Shown: in pieces, positions 42,607 to 51,634 of the stretch | Numbering within the stretch: position 1 is the stretch's first letter | Layout of the letters: each line of letters starts with the position of its first letter | Assembly: GCF_014654365.1 (NCBI RefSeq) | Contig: NZ_BNAY01000009.1 | Coordinates: 248,001 to 312,000 of the forward strand | Origin: Amycolatopsis oliviviridis | GTDB lineage: Bacteria; Actinomycetota; Actinomycetes; Mycobacteriales; Pseudonocardiaceae | DNA: 64,000 nucleotides | Direction of reading: 5' to 3' | The notes under the pieces: generated by a model | What the model saw: the letters and a program-made list of their open reading frames with translations, nothing else | What the model was told of the DNA's origin: nothing | Databases searched by the model: none | Program-made: the position numbers and the translations under genes

Positions 42607-43512
42607 GTGCATCTTGATCTGAACCTGCTGGTCACCCTGGACGCGCTGCTCGACGAGCGCAGCGTCACCGCGGCCGCCGACAGGCTGTATCTCACGCAGC
42701 CGGCCATGAGCCGCGCGCTCGCCCGGATCCGGCGGGCCACCGGCGACCAGATCCTCGTCCGGTCCGGCAGGACGATGCTGCCCACGCCCTACGCCGAGCA
42801 GATCCGCGACGAGGTGCACCAGCTGGTCACCCGCGCCCAGGCGGTGCTGACCCCGGCGGCCGACGTGGATCCGGCCACCCTGGAACGAACCTTCACCGTG
42901 CAGTGCAACGACGTCGTCATCGACGCGCTCGTCACGCACCTCGCCGCCGACCTCACCCGGATGGCGCCCGGGGTCTGCCTGCGAGTCCTCAGCGATTCCG
43001 CGGACATCGCCGCCGACGACCTGCGGCGGGGCCGCGCCGATCTGCAGATCACCAATCAGGTCCCGACCGGCACCGAAGCCCGTTCGGCCACGGTGCTCAC
43101 CGACGAACTCGCCGTGATCGGCCGCGGCGACCTGCCGCAGCCGCCGTCGACGTGGGACGCGCTCGCCGCGCTCCCGCATGTGGTGATCTCCCGCCAAGGC
43201 GGCCGGCGCAACCGCGTCGACGAGTTCCTCAAGGCTCGCGAACTGCGCCGGAAAGTCGCCTTCACCGTGCCGACCTTGGCGCTGGCGCTCCGGATCGTCG
43301 ACACGCACAACCTGGTGACCGTCGCTCCCCGGCTGCTCACCCGGCACGCGCTCCCGCCCTCGCTGCGCACGTATCCCATGCCCGGGCCCACTCCGCCGAT
43401 CCCGGCCGTCCTCGCGTGGCACGCCCGTCACGACCGGGACGCCGCGCACCGATGGTTGCGCACCTTGATCATCGACGCGCTCGGCGAGATGACGCGGGAG
43501 ACCGGCGAGTAA
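42607..43512 (+). CDS. LysR family transcriptional regulator
   Basis: 301 residues, GTG at 42607. The winged-helix N-terminus is LNLLVTLDALLDERSVTAAA with LYLTQPAMSRALARIRRATG, and the co-inducer domain is periplasmic-binding-protein-like. It is divergent from the FAD monooxygenase, the classic LysR arrangement, so it likely controls that gene and itself from the 67-base gap. Confidence 0.93.
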   Translation: MHLDLNLLVTLDALLDERSVTAAADRLYLTQPAMSRALARIRRATGDQILVRSGRTMLPTPYAEQIRDEVHQLVTRAQAVLTPAADVDPATLERTFTVQCNDVVIDALVTHLAADLTRMAPGVCLRVLSDSADIAADDLRRGRADLQITNQVPTGTEARSATVLTDELAVIGRGDLPQPPSTWDALAALPHVVISRQGGRRNRVDEFLKARELRRKVAFTVPTLALALRIVDTHNLVTVAPRLLTRHALPPSLRTYPMPGPTPPIPAVLAWHARHDRDAAHRWLRTLIIDALGEMTRETGE

Positions 43513-43553
43513 GAAGATGTTGCATCGGCGGCGAGTTTCGCGACTGTACCGGC

Positions 43554-43679
43554 GTGACGCCGAACATCCTGGCGGCGGACGTCACCGGCCCGTACTTCAT
43601 GCAGATCCTGGAAGGCTTCGCCAAGGAAGCCACCGCCTTGCCGGGCAAGGCGGTGCCGGACTTCCTCGCCGGTCGCTGA
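43554..43679 (+). pseudogene. possible remnant of a degraded gene
   Basis: A 41-codon frame reads VTPNILAADVTGPYFMQILE and ends DFLAGR. It looks like the C-terminal end of a normal protein without its body, directly after the LysR gene. It has no obvious ribosome site. It may be a decayed oxidoreductase or hydrolase; the parent family was not identified. Confidence 0.3.
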
Positions 43680-43694
43680 AAGTCCTTTGTGGAC

Positions 43695-44276
43695 TCAGCT
43701 CGGGCGGTGCGGCGTCGGCCGGTAGGTGAGCTCCTGGGTGTGCCCGTCGAGCGTCCGGCTCTCGATCAGTTCGAGGTCGAAGTCGGCCGCGCCCTGGAAG
43801 ATCCTCGCCGCCCCGGTCCGGCCGGTGAGCACCGGGAAGATCGTCACCTGGACCCGATCGACCAGCCCGGCGGCCATCAACGCCCGGTTCATCGCCAGGC
43901 TGCCGTGCGAGCGCAACGGCACTGTGGACTCCTCCTTGAGCTTGGCGACGACGTCGACGGCGTCGCCGTGCGCGATCGTCGTGTCCGGCCAGTCGAGCGG
44001 TTCCCGCAGCGTCGTCGACACCACCGTCGCGGGCAGGTTCTTCAGCCGGGTGATCCACGGGTCGAGAGCCTCGATCTCGACGATGCCCGAAAGCATCTCC
44101 ACGTTCTCCCGGTATGTCGTGGCGCCGAAGACCATCCGCTGCTCCTCGCCGTAGAGGGCGAGGCGGCGCTCCAGGAACTCGGGGCCCTGCTTGCCCCAGT
44201 AGCCGCCCCAGTCGCCGGTGTGGGAACCGAAGCCGTCGAGGCTGGAGAAGACGTCGAAGGTGTAGGTCGCGGTCAT
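43695..44276 (-). CDS. dihydrofolate reductase family protein (RibD C-terminal type)
   Basis: 193 residues from ATG 44276 with AAGGAG upstream. YTFDVFSSLDGFGSHTGDWG and RMVFGATTYRENVEM match the start of the DHFR/RibD-C fold, and SHGSLAMNRALMAAGLVDRV plus IFPVLTGRTGAARIF its end. Such small proteins are widespread in actinobacteria and reduce unknown pterin- or pyrimidine-like substrates. Monocistronic. Confidence 0.88.
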   Translation of the reverse strand: MTATYTFDVFSSLDGFGSHTGDWGGYWGKQGPEFLERRLALYGEEQRMVFGATTYRENVEMLSGIVEIEALDPWITRLKNLPATVVSTTLREPLDWPDTTIAHGDAVDVVAKLKEESTVPLRSHGSLAMNRALMAAGLVDRVQVTIFPVLTGRTGAARIFQGAADFDLELIESRTLDGHTQELTYRPTPHRPS

Positions 44277-44552
44277 GGTGGCTCCTTCGGTGAGTCCGGT
44301 CTTGCTTTCACCTCCTCTACGAACGGACTTGGAGCCATCCGACAAGCGCCGCGAAAAAGATTCGGAGGTCGTCAGGCGGGGAGGCGGCGGAGAGCGATGG
44401 GTCCGGGTGGTCGACTGAATGAGCCCCCTTCGCCTTGTAGCCGGACGCTCGCGCCTTGTCGATCACGCCGTTGGGCCGGATGGACCAGTCACGCGGCGGT
44501 CTTGGGCGCCGGCGGCGAAACTCGGGAAAAGCCGCGAAGAAAGGTGAACCGG

Positions 44553-45368
44553 ATGCCCGCGACAAAGGCGAGACAGGCACGCCACAACAAGGCCGTCCAG
44601 ACGCTCGGCCGGATCGGGATGGGCTGCTACGGGCTGGTGTACCTGCTCATCGGGTACCTCGCCGTGCGGATCGCGATCGGCGGTGGCGGCCAGGAAGCCG
44701 ACGGGCGCGGCGCGGTCGCCGAGGTCGGCTCGACCCCGGTCGGAGGTGTGCTGTTGTGGGTACTGGCGGCGGGACTCGTGGCGTACGGCCTGTGGCAGGC
44801 ACTGCTCGCCGCGGTCGGCTACACCTGGATCGACAAGGAGAGAAAGCGCGCCGTCAAGCGGGTGACGTCCGGAGTGCGCTGCCTGGTGGGGATCTCGCTG
44901 GGTGTCTACGCGGCGCAGCTCGCCGCGGGCGCGGGTGGACAGGGCAGCGGCGACCAGAAACAGCAGGAGTACACCGCGATGCTGCTCGGGTTGCCCGCCG
45001 GTCCGTTCCTGGTGATCGTGGTGGCCGTCATCGTGTTCGGCGTCGCCGTCGCCTCGGTGGTGAACGGTGTGCGCCGGAACTTCGTGCGGGATCTCGACCT
45101 CGCGAAGCTGCCTTCGGGGACCAAGCGGTGGGTCGAGCGGCTAGGGAGGATCGGTTACGCGGCAAGGGGTGTGGTGTTCGGCGTGGTCGCCGTGCTCCTC
45201 GGATTCGCCGCGCTGGAACACGACCCGTCCCGCTCCGGCGGACTCGACGCCGCCCTGCGCACCTTGGCCGCCCAGCCGTTCGGCACGGTGCTGCTCATCG
45301 CGGTGGCCGCCGGGGTCGCCGCGTTCGGCGCGTACTGCGTCGGGGCGGCACGCGCACAGCGCGGCTGA
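44553..45368 (+). CDS. DUF1206 family membrane protein
   Basis: 271 residues. Six predicted membrane helices arranged as three repeated pairs, each beginning with a GRIG/GVRC-like turn: LGRIGMGCYGLVYLLIGYLA, VTSGVRCLVGISLGVYAAQL and LGRIGYAARGVVFGVVAVLL. The family has no established function. ATG at 44553 with AAAGG upstream. The 276-base gap before it has no gene that I can support. Confidence 0.88.
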   Translation: MPATKARQARHNKAVQTLGRIGMGCYGLVYLLIGYLAVRIAIGGGGQEADGRGAVAEVGSTPVGGVLLWVLAAGLVAYGLWQALLAAVGYTWIDKERKRAVKRVTSGVRCLVGISLGVYAAQLAAGAGGQGSGDQKQQEYTAMLLGLPAGPFLVIVVAVIVFGVAVASVVNGVRRNFVRDLDLAKLPSGTKRWVERLGRIGYAARGVVFGVVAVLLGFAALEHDPSRSGGLDAALRTLAAQPFGTVLLIAVAAGVAAFGAYCVGAARAQRG

Positions 45369-45411
45369 GCACCCGCCCCGGCCCGGTGCGGACCGAGGCG
45401 GGGAGCGGAAG

Positions 45412-45735
45412 CTACTCGACGGCGAGTTCGCCCAGTTCCGACCAGCCGTCCTGGTCGATCTTCGCGTTGACGATCCGCGGCGTCTCGGCCAGGTACTGCG
45501 GCAGATCGCGTTGTGCCGCGCGAAAATGCTCCGACCCGACGTGGGCCGCACCGGCGTCGTCGTCCTGGAACGCTTCGACGAGAACGTATTCGTTCGGGTC
45601 GTCCAGGCTGCGGGACCAGTCGTACCAAAGGCAACCGGGCTCGGCGCGGGTCGCTTCGGTGAAATCGCGCGCGATTTCCGGCCACCGGTCCGCGTGTTCG
45701 GGACGGACCCGGAACTTCGCCGTGATGAAGATCAT
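45412..45735 (-). CDS. antibiotic biosynthesis monooxygenase (ABM) domain protein
   Basis: 107 residues, one ABM/quinol monooxygenase-like ferredoxin fold: MIFITAKFRVRPEHADRWPE, EPGCLWYDWSRSLDDPNEYV, and HVGSEHFRAAQRDLPQYLAE. YgiN-type members oxidise quinols or act in polyketide tailoring. It is convergent with the DUF1206 gene. Confidence 0.88.
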   Translation of the reverse strand: MIFITAKFRVRPEHADRWPEIARDFTEATRAEPGCLWYDWSRSLDDPNEYVLVEAFQDDDAGAAHVGSEHFRAAQRDLPQYLAETPRIVNAKIDQDGWSELGELAVE

Positions 45736-45833
45736 GAACGTCCTGCTTTCCTTCTCCTGTATGGCGGTCCCGACGATACCCGGCAGTACGCGCTGACGGC
45801 CGTCGTCCTTGTCTCACGGTGAGACATCGGCGT

Positions 45834-46616
45834 TCAGAGCGCGGACGCCGCGCGATAGTCCCGCGGCGACATGCCGAGAAGCCGGGTGAACATCGTGGAG
45901 AAAGCGGCCGGGCTCTCGTAGCCGAGCGAGGCGGCGATCCCGGCGATCGGGCGGCCGTCCGAAAGCAGTGAAAGGGAATGCAGGACGCAGGCGCGTTGCC
46001 GCCAGCGCGCGAAACCCATCCCGGTCTCGGCGGTGAAGATCCGGTTCACCGTCCGCTCGCTCACGTGCAGCCGGGACGCCCAGGCGCTCAAGGGATCGTG
46101 GATGTCCGGGCCGTCCAAAAAGGACTCGCACAACGCGCGCAGCCGGTCATGCCTCGGCAGGGGGAGATCGAGCCGGACGGGAGCGGAGCGGCGGATCTCG
46201 TGCAGGATCAGGCCGATGACCGCGGCGTCCCGTCCGCGCGGCGAGTACAGCTCAGGCACGTCGACGGCCTCGTTCAGCAGCTCCCGGAGCAGCGCGGACA
46301 CCTCGACGACCTGGCAGCGCCGCGGGAACCACGGCACCGCTTTCGGTTCGATGTACAGGCTCCTGGTGCTCACGGTCGTCGTGAAGACCTGGTGACCGGT
46401 CTCCGGCGGGACGAGCACCGCGCGCCGGGTCGGGATGGTCCACGCGCCGTCGGCCGTCTCGACCCGCATCGATCCCGTCGCGCTGTACAGGAACTGCGCC
46501 CGCCGGTGCCGGTGCGGGGGAATCCGGTGCCCCGGCGGGTAATCGGTGCGGATCGCCACTACCGCGCGGTCGAGGTGGTCGACCTCGTCGATCGGGATGT
46601 CGCGCACGTCACCCAC
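45834..46616 (-). CDS. AraC family transcriptional regulator
   Basis: 260 residues, GTG at 46616. An N-terminal cupin (HRIPPHRHRRAQFLYSATGS) and two C-terminal helix-turn-helices (WASRLHVSERTVNRIFTAET and IAASLGYESPAAFSTMFTRL, ending MSPRDYR). Divergent from the TauE/SafE gene, which it probably controls. Confidence 0.92.
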   Translation of the reverse strand: MGDVRDIPIDEVDHLDRAVVAIRTDYPPGHRIPPHRHRRAQFLYSATGSMRVETADGAWTIPTRRAVLVPPETGHQVFTTTVSTRSLYIEPKAVPWFPRRCQVVEVSALLRELLNEAVDVPELYSPRGRDAAVIGLILHEIRRSAPVRLDLPLPRHDRLRALCESFLDGPDIHDPLSAWASRLHVSERTVNRIFTAETGMGFARWRQRACVLHSLSLLSDGRPIAGIAASLGYESPAAFSTMFTRLLGMSPRDYRAASAL

Positions 46617-46638
46617 GTTACGCCGCCTGTCCGATCAG

Positions 46639-46661
46639 CGAAAGAAAGTGGCGTCCTTTCG
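46639..46661. promoter_or_regulatory. candidate operator between araC-type and TauE/SafE genes
   Basis: CGAAAG (46639-46644) and CTTTCG (46656-46661) are inverted across 11 bases in the divergent promoter region. Confidence 0.35.
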
Positions 46662-46698
46662 AATGCCCGCCGCGCCGGGAACACCTACCGTCGAGGGA

Positions 46699-47505
46699 GT
46701 GTTGATCGAGATCCCGGTGCTCCTCGCGTTCGGCTGCCTGAGCGGTGTCACCACTGTCCTTTTCGGATTCGGCGGCGGGTTCGTCACCGTGCCCGTCGTC
46801 TACGCCTTCGCGCTCGCCGAGCCGGGAAACGCGCTCGGCGCGATGCACGTGGCGGTGGCCACGTCGACCGCGGTGATGGTGGTCAACGCCGGGATCGCGA
46901 CCTCCGCCCAGCTGCGGGCCGGACGGCTGCGCCGCGAATACCTGTGGCCGCTCATCGCCTTCATCGGCCTCGGCGCCGTGCTCGGTTCCTTCGCCGCCAC
47001 CGCGGCCGACGAAAGTGTCCTGCGCTGGCTCTTCGTCGCCTACCTCGCGCTGACCATCGTCGACAGCGTGGCCCGGAAGGGATTCGTGAGCAGGAGAGAA
47101 GACGCCGAGCCTCGCACCCTCGGCGGGTTCACGACCACGGCGGGCGGCACCGGGATCGGTGCCGTCGCGAGCTTTCTCGGGGTCGGCGGCAGCGTGCTGA
47201 CCGTCCCGCTCATGCGGCGCAAAGGCCTGCCGATGGCCGACGCGACCGCGCTGGCGAACCCCTTGAGCCTGCCGGTGGCGGTGATCGGGACCGCCGTCTA
47301 CGCCTTCGCGGCGACAGGGACGTCTTCGGGCACGGCTCATCTCGGTTACATCGACCTGGTGGCCGCGGGCGCGCTGCTGTGCGGGTCACTGCCGACCATC
47401 GCGGTGACGCGCCGGGTGGTCGGCCGGATCCCGGACCGTGCCCACGCGATCGCGTACCTCGCCCTGCTCGCCGCCGCGCTGATCGCGGTCGTCGTCCGTC
47501 AGTGA
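46699..47505 (+). CDS. TauE/SafE family sulfite/anion exporter
   Basis: 268 residues from GTG 46699. Eight or so membrane helices with the two family halves: GCLSGVTTVLFGFGGGFVTV and GAVASFLGVGGSVLTVPLMR, each holding the conserved G-x-G-G-G-x-x-x-x-P-like loop. Members move sulfite, sulfoacetate or related organic anions. An AraC regulator is divergent; the substrate is unknown. Confidence 0.9.
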   Translation: MLIEIPVLLAFGCLSGVTTVLFGFGGGFVTVPVVYAFALAEPGNALGAMHVAVATSTAVMVVNAGIATSAQLRAGRLRREYLWPLIAFIGLGAVLGSFAATAADESVLRWLFVAYLALTIVDSVARKGFVSRREDAEPRTLGGFTTTAGGTGIGAVASFLGVGGSVLTVPLMRRKGLPMADATALANPLSLPVAVIGTAVYAFAATGTSSGTAHLGYIDLVAAGALLCGSLPTIAVTRRVVGRIPDRAHAIAYLALLAAALIAVVVRQ

Positions 47506-47523
47506 TCCGATGAGTCTGCCCGA

Positions 47524-47538
47524 TGTCAAGTCTTGACA
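47524..47538. promoter_or_regulatory. palindrome upstream of the beta-propeller gene
   Basis: TGTCAAGTCTTGACA is a perfect 7-base-arm palindrome, 91 bases before the ATG at 47630. Its right arm contains TTGACA, which could be a -35 hexamer, so a bound repressor would block it. Confidence 0.4.
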
Positions 47539-47629
47539 AGTGGCGTGACCGGGATGACAAAGCGGGCTGTCCGGTAAAGATCCGATGAATCTCTATACCT
47601 TTGGTGGATCTTGCGCCAAGATCTCCCGC

Positions 47630-49615
47630 ATGAAACTGAGATCGATCACCAAACGCATGTTCGTTCTCGGGCTGCTGACGGTTCTCGGGACCACCGGGGC
47701 GACGTCGGTGGCCACCGCCGAACCCCAGCAGCCGCCCGCGGACGTCAACGCGACCGGGCTGCCGCGCGGCGGCTGGGAGCCGGTCGGCCCGAACAGCATC
47801 GGCGGGTTGCTGGCCGTGTCGCCCGCCGGGCTCGCGATGATGCAGCCCGGCCCGCCCGCGTTGTGGCTCTCCAGCGATCGCGGCGCCTCCTGGAGTGCGC
47901 GCCGGGGTCTGCCGGTGGACACCTCCATCCAGGGATTCTTCGCCGATCCGGTGAATCCCGACCGCATGCTCGCGGTGGGCAACAAGCCGGGGTACCAGAT
48001 CGGCGAGTGGCAGGGCCTGCTGCTGCGCACCACAGACCGTGGGCAGACCTGGGAAACGCTGCGCGAGTGGTACCCCGACGGCGCGTTCGGCATGGCCACG
48101 GACCCCACCGGCCGGGTTGTCGTGGTGCAGAACCTCGACTCGCTGAGCGTCAGCACCGACGGCGGCGTGAACTGGAACGACGTCCCGAGGACCTGGCCGC
48201 GCGAGGGAATCGCCGCGCCGGTCGGCGCGCTCAAGCTCACCATGGTCGGCGACGACGCCTACTTCACGACGGTCTACCCGGAGTACGCATTGTGGGTGGT
48301 CCGCGGGGTCAGCACCAAGGAGCCGAAGGCCGAACTCGTCTACCGGACCAACGGCGAGGTCAACCAGGTCGCTTCGGACGGCAAGCGGTTCGTGGTCACG
48401 GTCGGCCCCGAGCTGCACGGTTCCACCGACGGCGGCAAGACCTGGACGGTGCTGCGACGCGAACCGGGAGGGCAGACCCTGCGTGAGCCGCGCTTCGTCG
48501 GCGGGCGTCTGTACGTCTCGACGTATAACGACATAGACGTCAGCACGGACTTCGGCCGCACCTGGACCCGCAAACCGGTGCCCGCCGCGGGCGAAGGCGT
48601 CAGCGACATGATCGAGCTCCCCGCGGCACCGGGCAAACCCGCCACCACGCTGATCTCCGCGCTGTACCGCGGGGTGTACGAGGACGGCGGCAAGAGCGGC
48701 TACCGGCAGATCGGCGTCCCCGGCGAATCCATTCGCGACCTCGTGACCAGCGGGAACATCCTGCGGGAGAGTGTCGTCGCGGCCGGTGTGCAGGAGATCT
48801 ACAACACCCCGCTCCCGCGCGGCAAGATCGCCGCGGCGGACCGGGCCTGGCAGTCGCACCCCACCGACCGGCTGCACGAGGACGCGCGCCTGTCCGTCTC
48901 GCCGGGCCGGCCGGACGTCGTCTGGCAGGTCACCCGGAACGGATTCGCGCTCGACGTGCTCCGCAGCGGTGACGGCGGCCGCAGCTGGCAGTTCGCGGCG
49001 AAGGCGAAGGAAGGCCTCCCCAGGACGATCTTCGCGCACCCGGCGGACCCGGACAGGCTCCTCGTCTCGGCCTTCGCGCCCAGCGGCTACGTGCTCTACC
49101 GCAGCGACAATGCCGGGAAGACCTGGGAAAAGCTCACCACGGACATCGGGTTCATCGCCTTCGCCGGCGACCCGTGGAACGCGAACCGGGTCTGGGGCGG
49201 GGACTCCGGCGGCCTGTCCCGGTCGGACGACGGCGGCAGGACCTGGACCCACGTCTCCGACGAACCGGTCAGTTCGATCTCGGTCAGCCGATGGGGTGGC
49301 GGACGCGTCCTCGCCGGTGGCGCGGGCATCCTGCTCAGTGAGGACAACGGCCGGACGTTCCGGCGGGTCCTCGACGGCGGCGACTCCCGCGAGATCAGCC
49401 GGATCCTGCCGCATCCGTTCGACTTCCGGGTGCGGTTCGCCAGCAGCTCGACGGGGGGAGGCGTGCTGCGCAGCACGGACTTCGGCCGCACCTGGTCGCC
49501 GATGCCCGGCGCGCTCCCCGACGCCAGGGTGCTCTCGCTGGCGATCAGTGCCGATGGCCGGTACCTGTTCGCGGGCACCGCGCAGTCCGGCGCGTACCGG
49601 CTGACGCTGTACTGA
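47630..49615 (+). CDS. secreted beta-propeller protein with ten Asp-box (BNR) repeats
   Basis: 661 residues from ATG 47630. The signal peptide is RMFVLGLLTVLGTTGATSVA. Ten Asp-box motifs (S-x-D-x-G-x-T/S-W) follow: SSDRGASW, TTDRGQTW, STDGGVNW, STDGGKTW, STDFGRTW, SGDGGRSW, SDNAGKTW, SDDGGRTW, SEDNGRTF and a second STDFGRTW. That many boxes suggests two joined propellers, as in GH74 xyloglucanases or Vps10-type receptors, rather than a single sialidase propeller; no sialidase FRIP motif is seen. It is probably extracellular glycan- or protein-binding. It ends at a terminator. Confidence 0.85.
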   Translation: MKLRSITKRMFVLGLLTVLGTTGATSVATAEPQQPPADVNATGLPRGGWEPVGPNSIGGLLAVSPAGLAMMQPGPPALWLSSDRGASWSARRGLPVDTSIQGFFADPVNPDRMLAVGNKPGYQIGEWQGLLLRTTDRGQTWETLREWYPDGAFGMATDPTGRVVVVQNLDSLSVSTDGGVNWNDVPRTWPREGIAAPVGALKLTMVGDDAYFTTVYPEYALWVVRGVSTKEPKAELVYRTNGEVNQVASDGKRFVVTVGPELHGSTDGGKTWTVLRREPGGQTLREPRFVGGRLYVSTYNDIDVSTDFGRTWTRKPVPAAGEGVSDMIELPAAPGKPATTLISALYRGVYEDGGKSGYRQIGVPGESIRDLVTSGNILRESVVAAGVQEIYNTPLPRGKIAAADRAWQSHPTDRLHEDARLSVSPGRPDVVWQVTRNGFALDVLRSGDGGRSWQFAAKAKEGLPRTIFAHPADPDRLLVSAFAPSGYVLYRSDNAGKTWEKLTTDIGFIAFAGDPWNANRVWGGDSGGLSRSDDGGRTWTHVSDEPVSSISVSRWGGGRVLAGGAGILLSEDNGRTFRRVLDGGDSREISRILPHPFDFRVRFASSSTGGGVLRSTDFGRTWSPMPGALPDARVLSLAISADGRYLFAGTAQSGAYRLTLY

Positions 49616-49622
49616 GTCCGAG

Positions 49623-49658
49623 CGCTTCGTGGCCGGGGAAACTTCCGGCCACGAAGCG
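49623..49658 (+). terminator. terminator after the beta-propeller gene
   Basis: 14-base arms CGCTTCGTGGCCGG (49623-49636) and 49645-49658 with an 8-base loop, followed by TTT. Confidence 0.75.
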
Positions 49659-49695
49659 TTTACCCAACCCCTCCTCGGGTGTCAGAGTCGAGGTC

Positions 49696-50877
49696 ATGGC
49701 CATCGACGTCGCCGCCCTCCGGCTCCATTTCCCTGCCCTCGCCGACGGAACCGCCTTCTTCGACGGACCCGCGGGTACCCAGACACCCCGGCCCGTCGCC
49801 GACGCCATCATCGGGACACTGACCGCTCCACTGTCGAACCGGGGCACGGTCAGCCCGTCCGAGCTCAACGCGGAGAACGCCATCACCGGCTTCCGCGCCG
49901 CGTACGCCGACTTCTTCAACTTGCCTGCCGAGGGCGTCGTCCACGGCCGCAGCGCCACGCAGCTGACGTACGACTTTTCCCGGCACCTGGCCAAGAACTG
50001 GCGCGAGGGCGACGAGATCGTCGTCAGCCGTCTCGATCACGACGCCAATGTCCGGCCCTGGGTCCAGGCCGCCGAACGAGCCGGGATGACCGTCCGCTGG
50101 CTGGACATCGACCCCGAGACCACCGAACTCGACCTCGGCTCCCTCGTCCTCACCGAGCGGACCAGACTGGTCGCGGTCACGGCGGCGTCGAACGTCCTCG
50201 GCACCAAACCGCCGATCCGCCGGATCGCCGATCTCGCGCACGACGCCGGGGCGTTGGTGTTCGTGGACGGCGTGCACTACGCCGCCCACGAACTGGTGGA
50301 CGTTCCCGCGCTGGGAGCGGATTTCTTCGTCTGCTCGCCGTACAAGTTCCTCGGCCCGCACTGCGGGGTGCTCGGCGCGTCGCCGTCCCTGCTCGAAACC
50401 GTCGAGCCCGACAAGCTCATGCCGTCGCCGGACACCGTGCCCGAACGCTTCGAATTCGGCACCCTGCCCTACGAAATCCTCGCGGGCGCGACGGCCGCGG
50501 TGGACTTCCTCGCCGCCATCGACCCGGGAACGGGCGGAGCGCGGCGGGAACGGCTGGCGAACTCGCTGGATTCCTTGCACGATCACGAAATCACGCTGCG
50601 CGCCAAGCTGGAAAAGGGGCTGGGGGACGCGATCACCGTCCACTGCAAGGCGGCTGACCGGACCCCGACCCTCCTGATGGGCCTCGGCGGACGCGAGCGC
50701 GAGGCGCAACGGCATCTCGCCGAACGGAAGATCGTCGCCCCGGCGGGGTCTTTCTACGCCCGCGAAGTCTTCGCGGCCTTGAAGCTGGAGGATCCGGCGC
50801 TCCGGGTCGGGCTCGCACCGTACACCAGCGCGGAGGACGTCGACAGGTTGCTGGACGGGTTGTCGGCTTTCGGGTGA
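49696..50877 (+). CDS. cysteine desulfurase-like class V aminotransferase
   Basis: 393 residues. A PLP enzyme of fold type I: LRLHFPALADGTAFFDGPAG at the N-terminus, VFVDGVHYAAHELVDVPALG with the PLP Asp/His region, and FFVCSPYKFLGPHCGVLG with the Schiff-base Lys. This branch (cysteine desulfurase-like, near TIGR01976) lacks an obvious mobile Cys loop, so true desulfurase activity is doubtful. No Fe-S assembly genes are near. Confidence 0.88.
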   Translation: MAIDVAALRLHFPALADGTAFFDGPAGTQTPRPVADAIIGTLTAPLSNRGTVSPSELNAENAITGFRAAYADFFNLPAEGVVHGRSATQLTYDFSRHLAKNWREGDEIVVSRLDHDANVRPWVQAAERAGMTVRWLDIDPETTELDLGSLVLTERTRLVAVTAASNVLGTKPPIRRIADLAHDAGALVFVDGVHYAAHELVDVPALGADFFVCSPYKFLGPHCGVLGASPSLLETVEPDKLMPSPDTVPERFEFGTLPYEILAGATAAVDFLAAIDPGTGGARRERLANSLDSLHDHEITLRAKLEKGLGDAITVHCKAADRTPTLLMGLGGREREAQRHLAERKIVAPAGSFYAREVFAALKLEDPALRVGLAPYTSAEDVDRLLDGLSAFG

Positions 50878-50978
50878 CCACAGTGGACAGTCGGGCGTAA
50901 CTCGAACAGGTTGGTTTTCCGTCTCGTCGTCCATGGTCGTATTACCGTGCGTTCATGATCGACAACGGGAGGTTCGCG

Positions 50979-51506
50979 ATGCGTGTCCGGTCGGTGGCCG
51001 CTTCTGTCCTGCTCGGTTGCGCGCTGTGCGTGGCGCCGGCGGCACTCGGCGCGGGCGCCCAGTCGCTCGCGATCCAGCCCTGTCCCGAGGTCAACGATCC
51101 GCCCGACTACACGATCTCCAACGGCGCCAAGGCCTGGATGAAGACGAACCTGCGCAGCGACTACCTGAAAGGGCCGGGCACGATCACCTACAACAAGACC
51201 ACGACGTCCTCGGTCAACGCCTCCATCACCGGTACGACCAGCGCCGAGGCGGGCGTCATCTTCGCCAAGGCGAGTGTCTCGCTGGCGGTGAGCGTGGGCG
51301 CGAGCTATTCGAAGTCCGATTCCTGGTCATACGCCGCGACGGTGCCCGCCGGGAAGACGTTGCGGTTGCAGCAGTACAAGGAGGGCCGCTCGTTCACCGT
51401 GCAGAAGTACCGGATAGTCCCGCCCTGCAAGGTGAAGTACCTCTGGAAGAAGAAGGCCGTCGCGCCGGTGAAGAGCCCGAGCTACCTCTGGCAGCTCGTC
51501 GGCTGA
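50979..51506 (+). CDS. secreted protein with Ser/Thr-rich beta region
   Basis: 175 residues from ATG 50979 with GGGAGG six bases upstream. Signal peptide VAASVLLGCALCVAPAALGA. The mature protein has GPGTITYNKTTTSSVNASIT, then alternating small and Ser/Thr residues (KASVSLAVSVGASYSKSDSW), reminiscent of the insertion beta-hairpin of aerolysin/ETX-type pore-forming proteins, but it is too short for a full toxin. Cys residues at both ends could form a disulfide. Family not identified; the pore comparison is inference. Confidence 0.7.
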   Translation: MRVRSVAASVLLGCALCVAPAALGAGAQSLAIQPCPEVNDPPDYTISNGAKAWMKTNLRSDYLKGPGTITYNKTTTSSVNASITGTTSAEAGVIFAKASVSLAVSVGASYSKSDSWSYAATVPAGKTLRLQQYKEGRSFTVQKYRIVPPCKVKYLWKKKAVAPVKSPSYLWQLVG

Positions 51507-51634
51507 CCCGGTTTGGGACCGGTTACAAGACTCGCCCGCCTGATCTTGTGATCGGTCCCATGGACCCACGGTGACCGGACCGACACCCTGGGAAGGGAAC
51601 GTCGCGGGCAACGGGGCCCGGGCGGAACGGGACG

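Noticed and set aside
44277..44552. Coding region on either strand between the DHFR-family and DUF1206 genes
   Set aside because: Short frames lack ribosome sites and third-position GC preference; nothing resembles a known domain.
47210..49414. 734-codon minus-strand frame opposite the beta-propeller gene
   Set aside because: The plus-strand gene has a signal peptide and ten ordered Asp-boxes; the antisense product has no recognisable domain and the compositional bias of a shadow.
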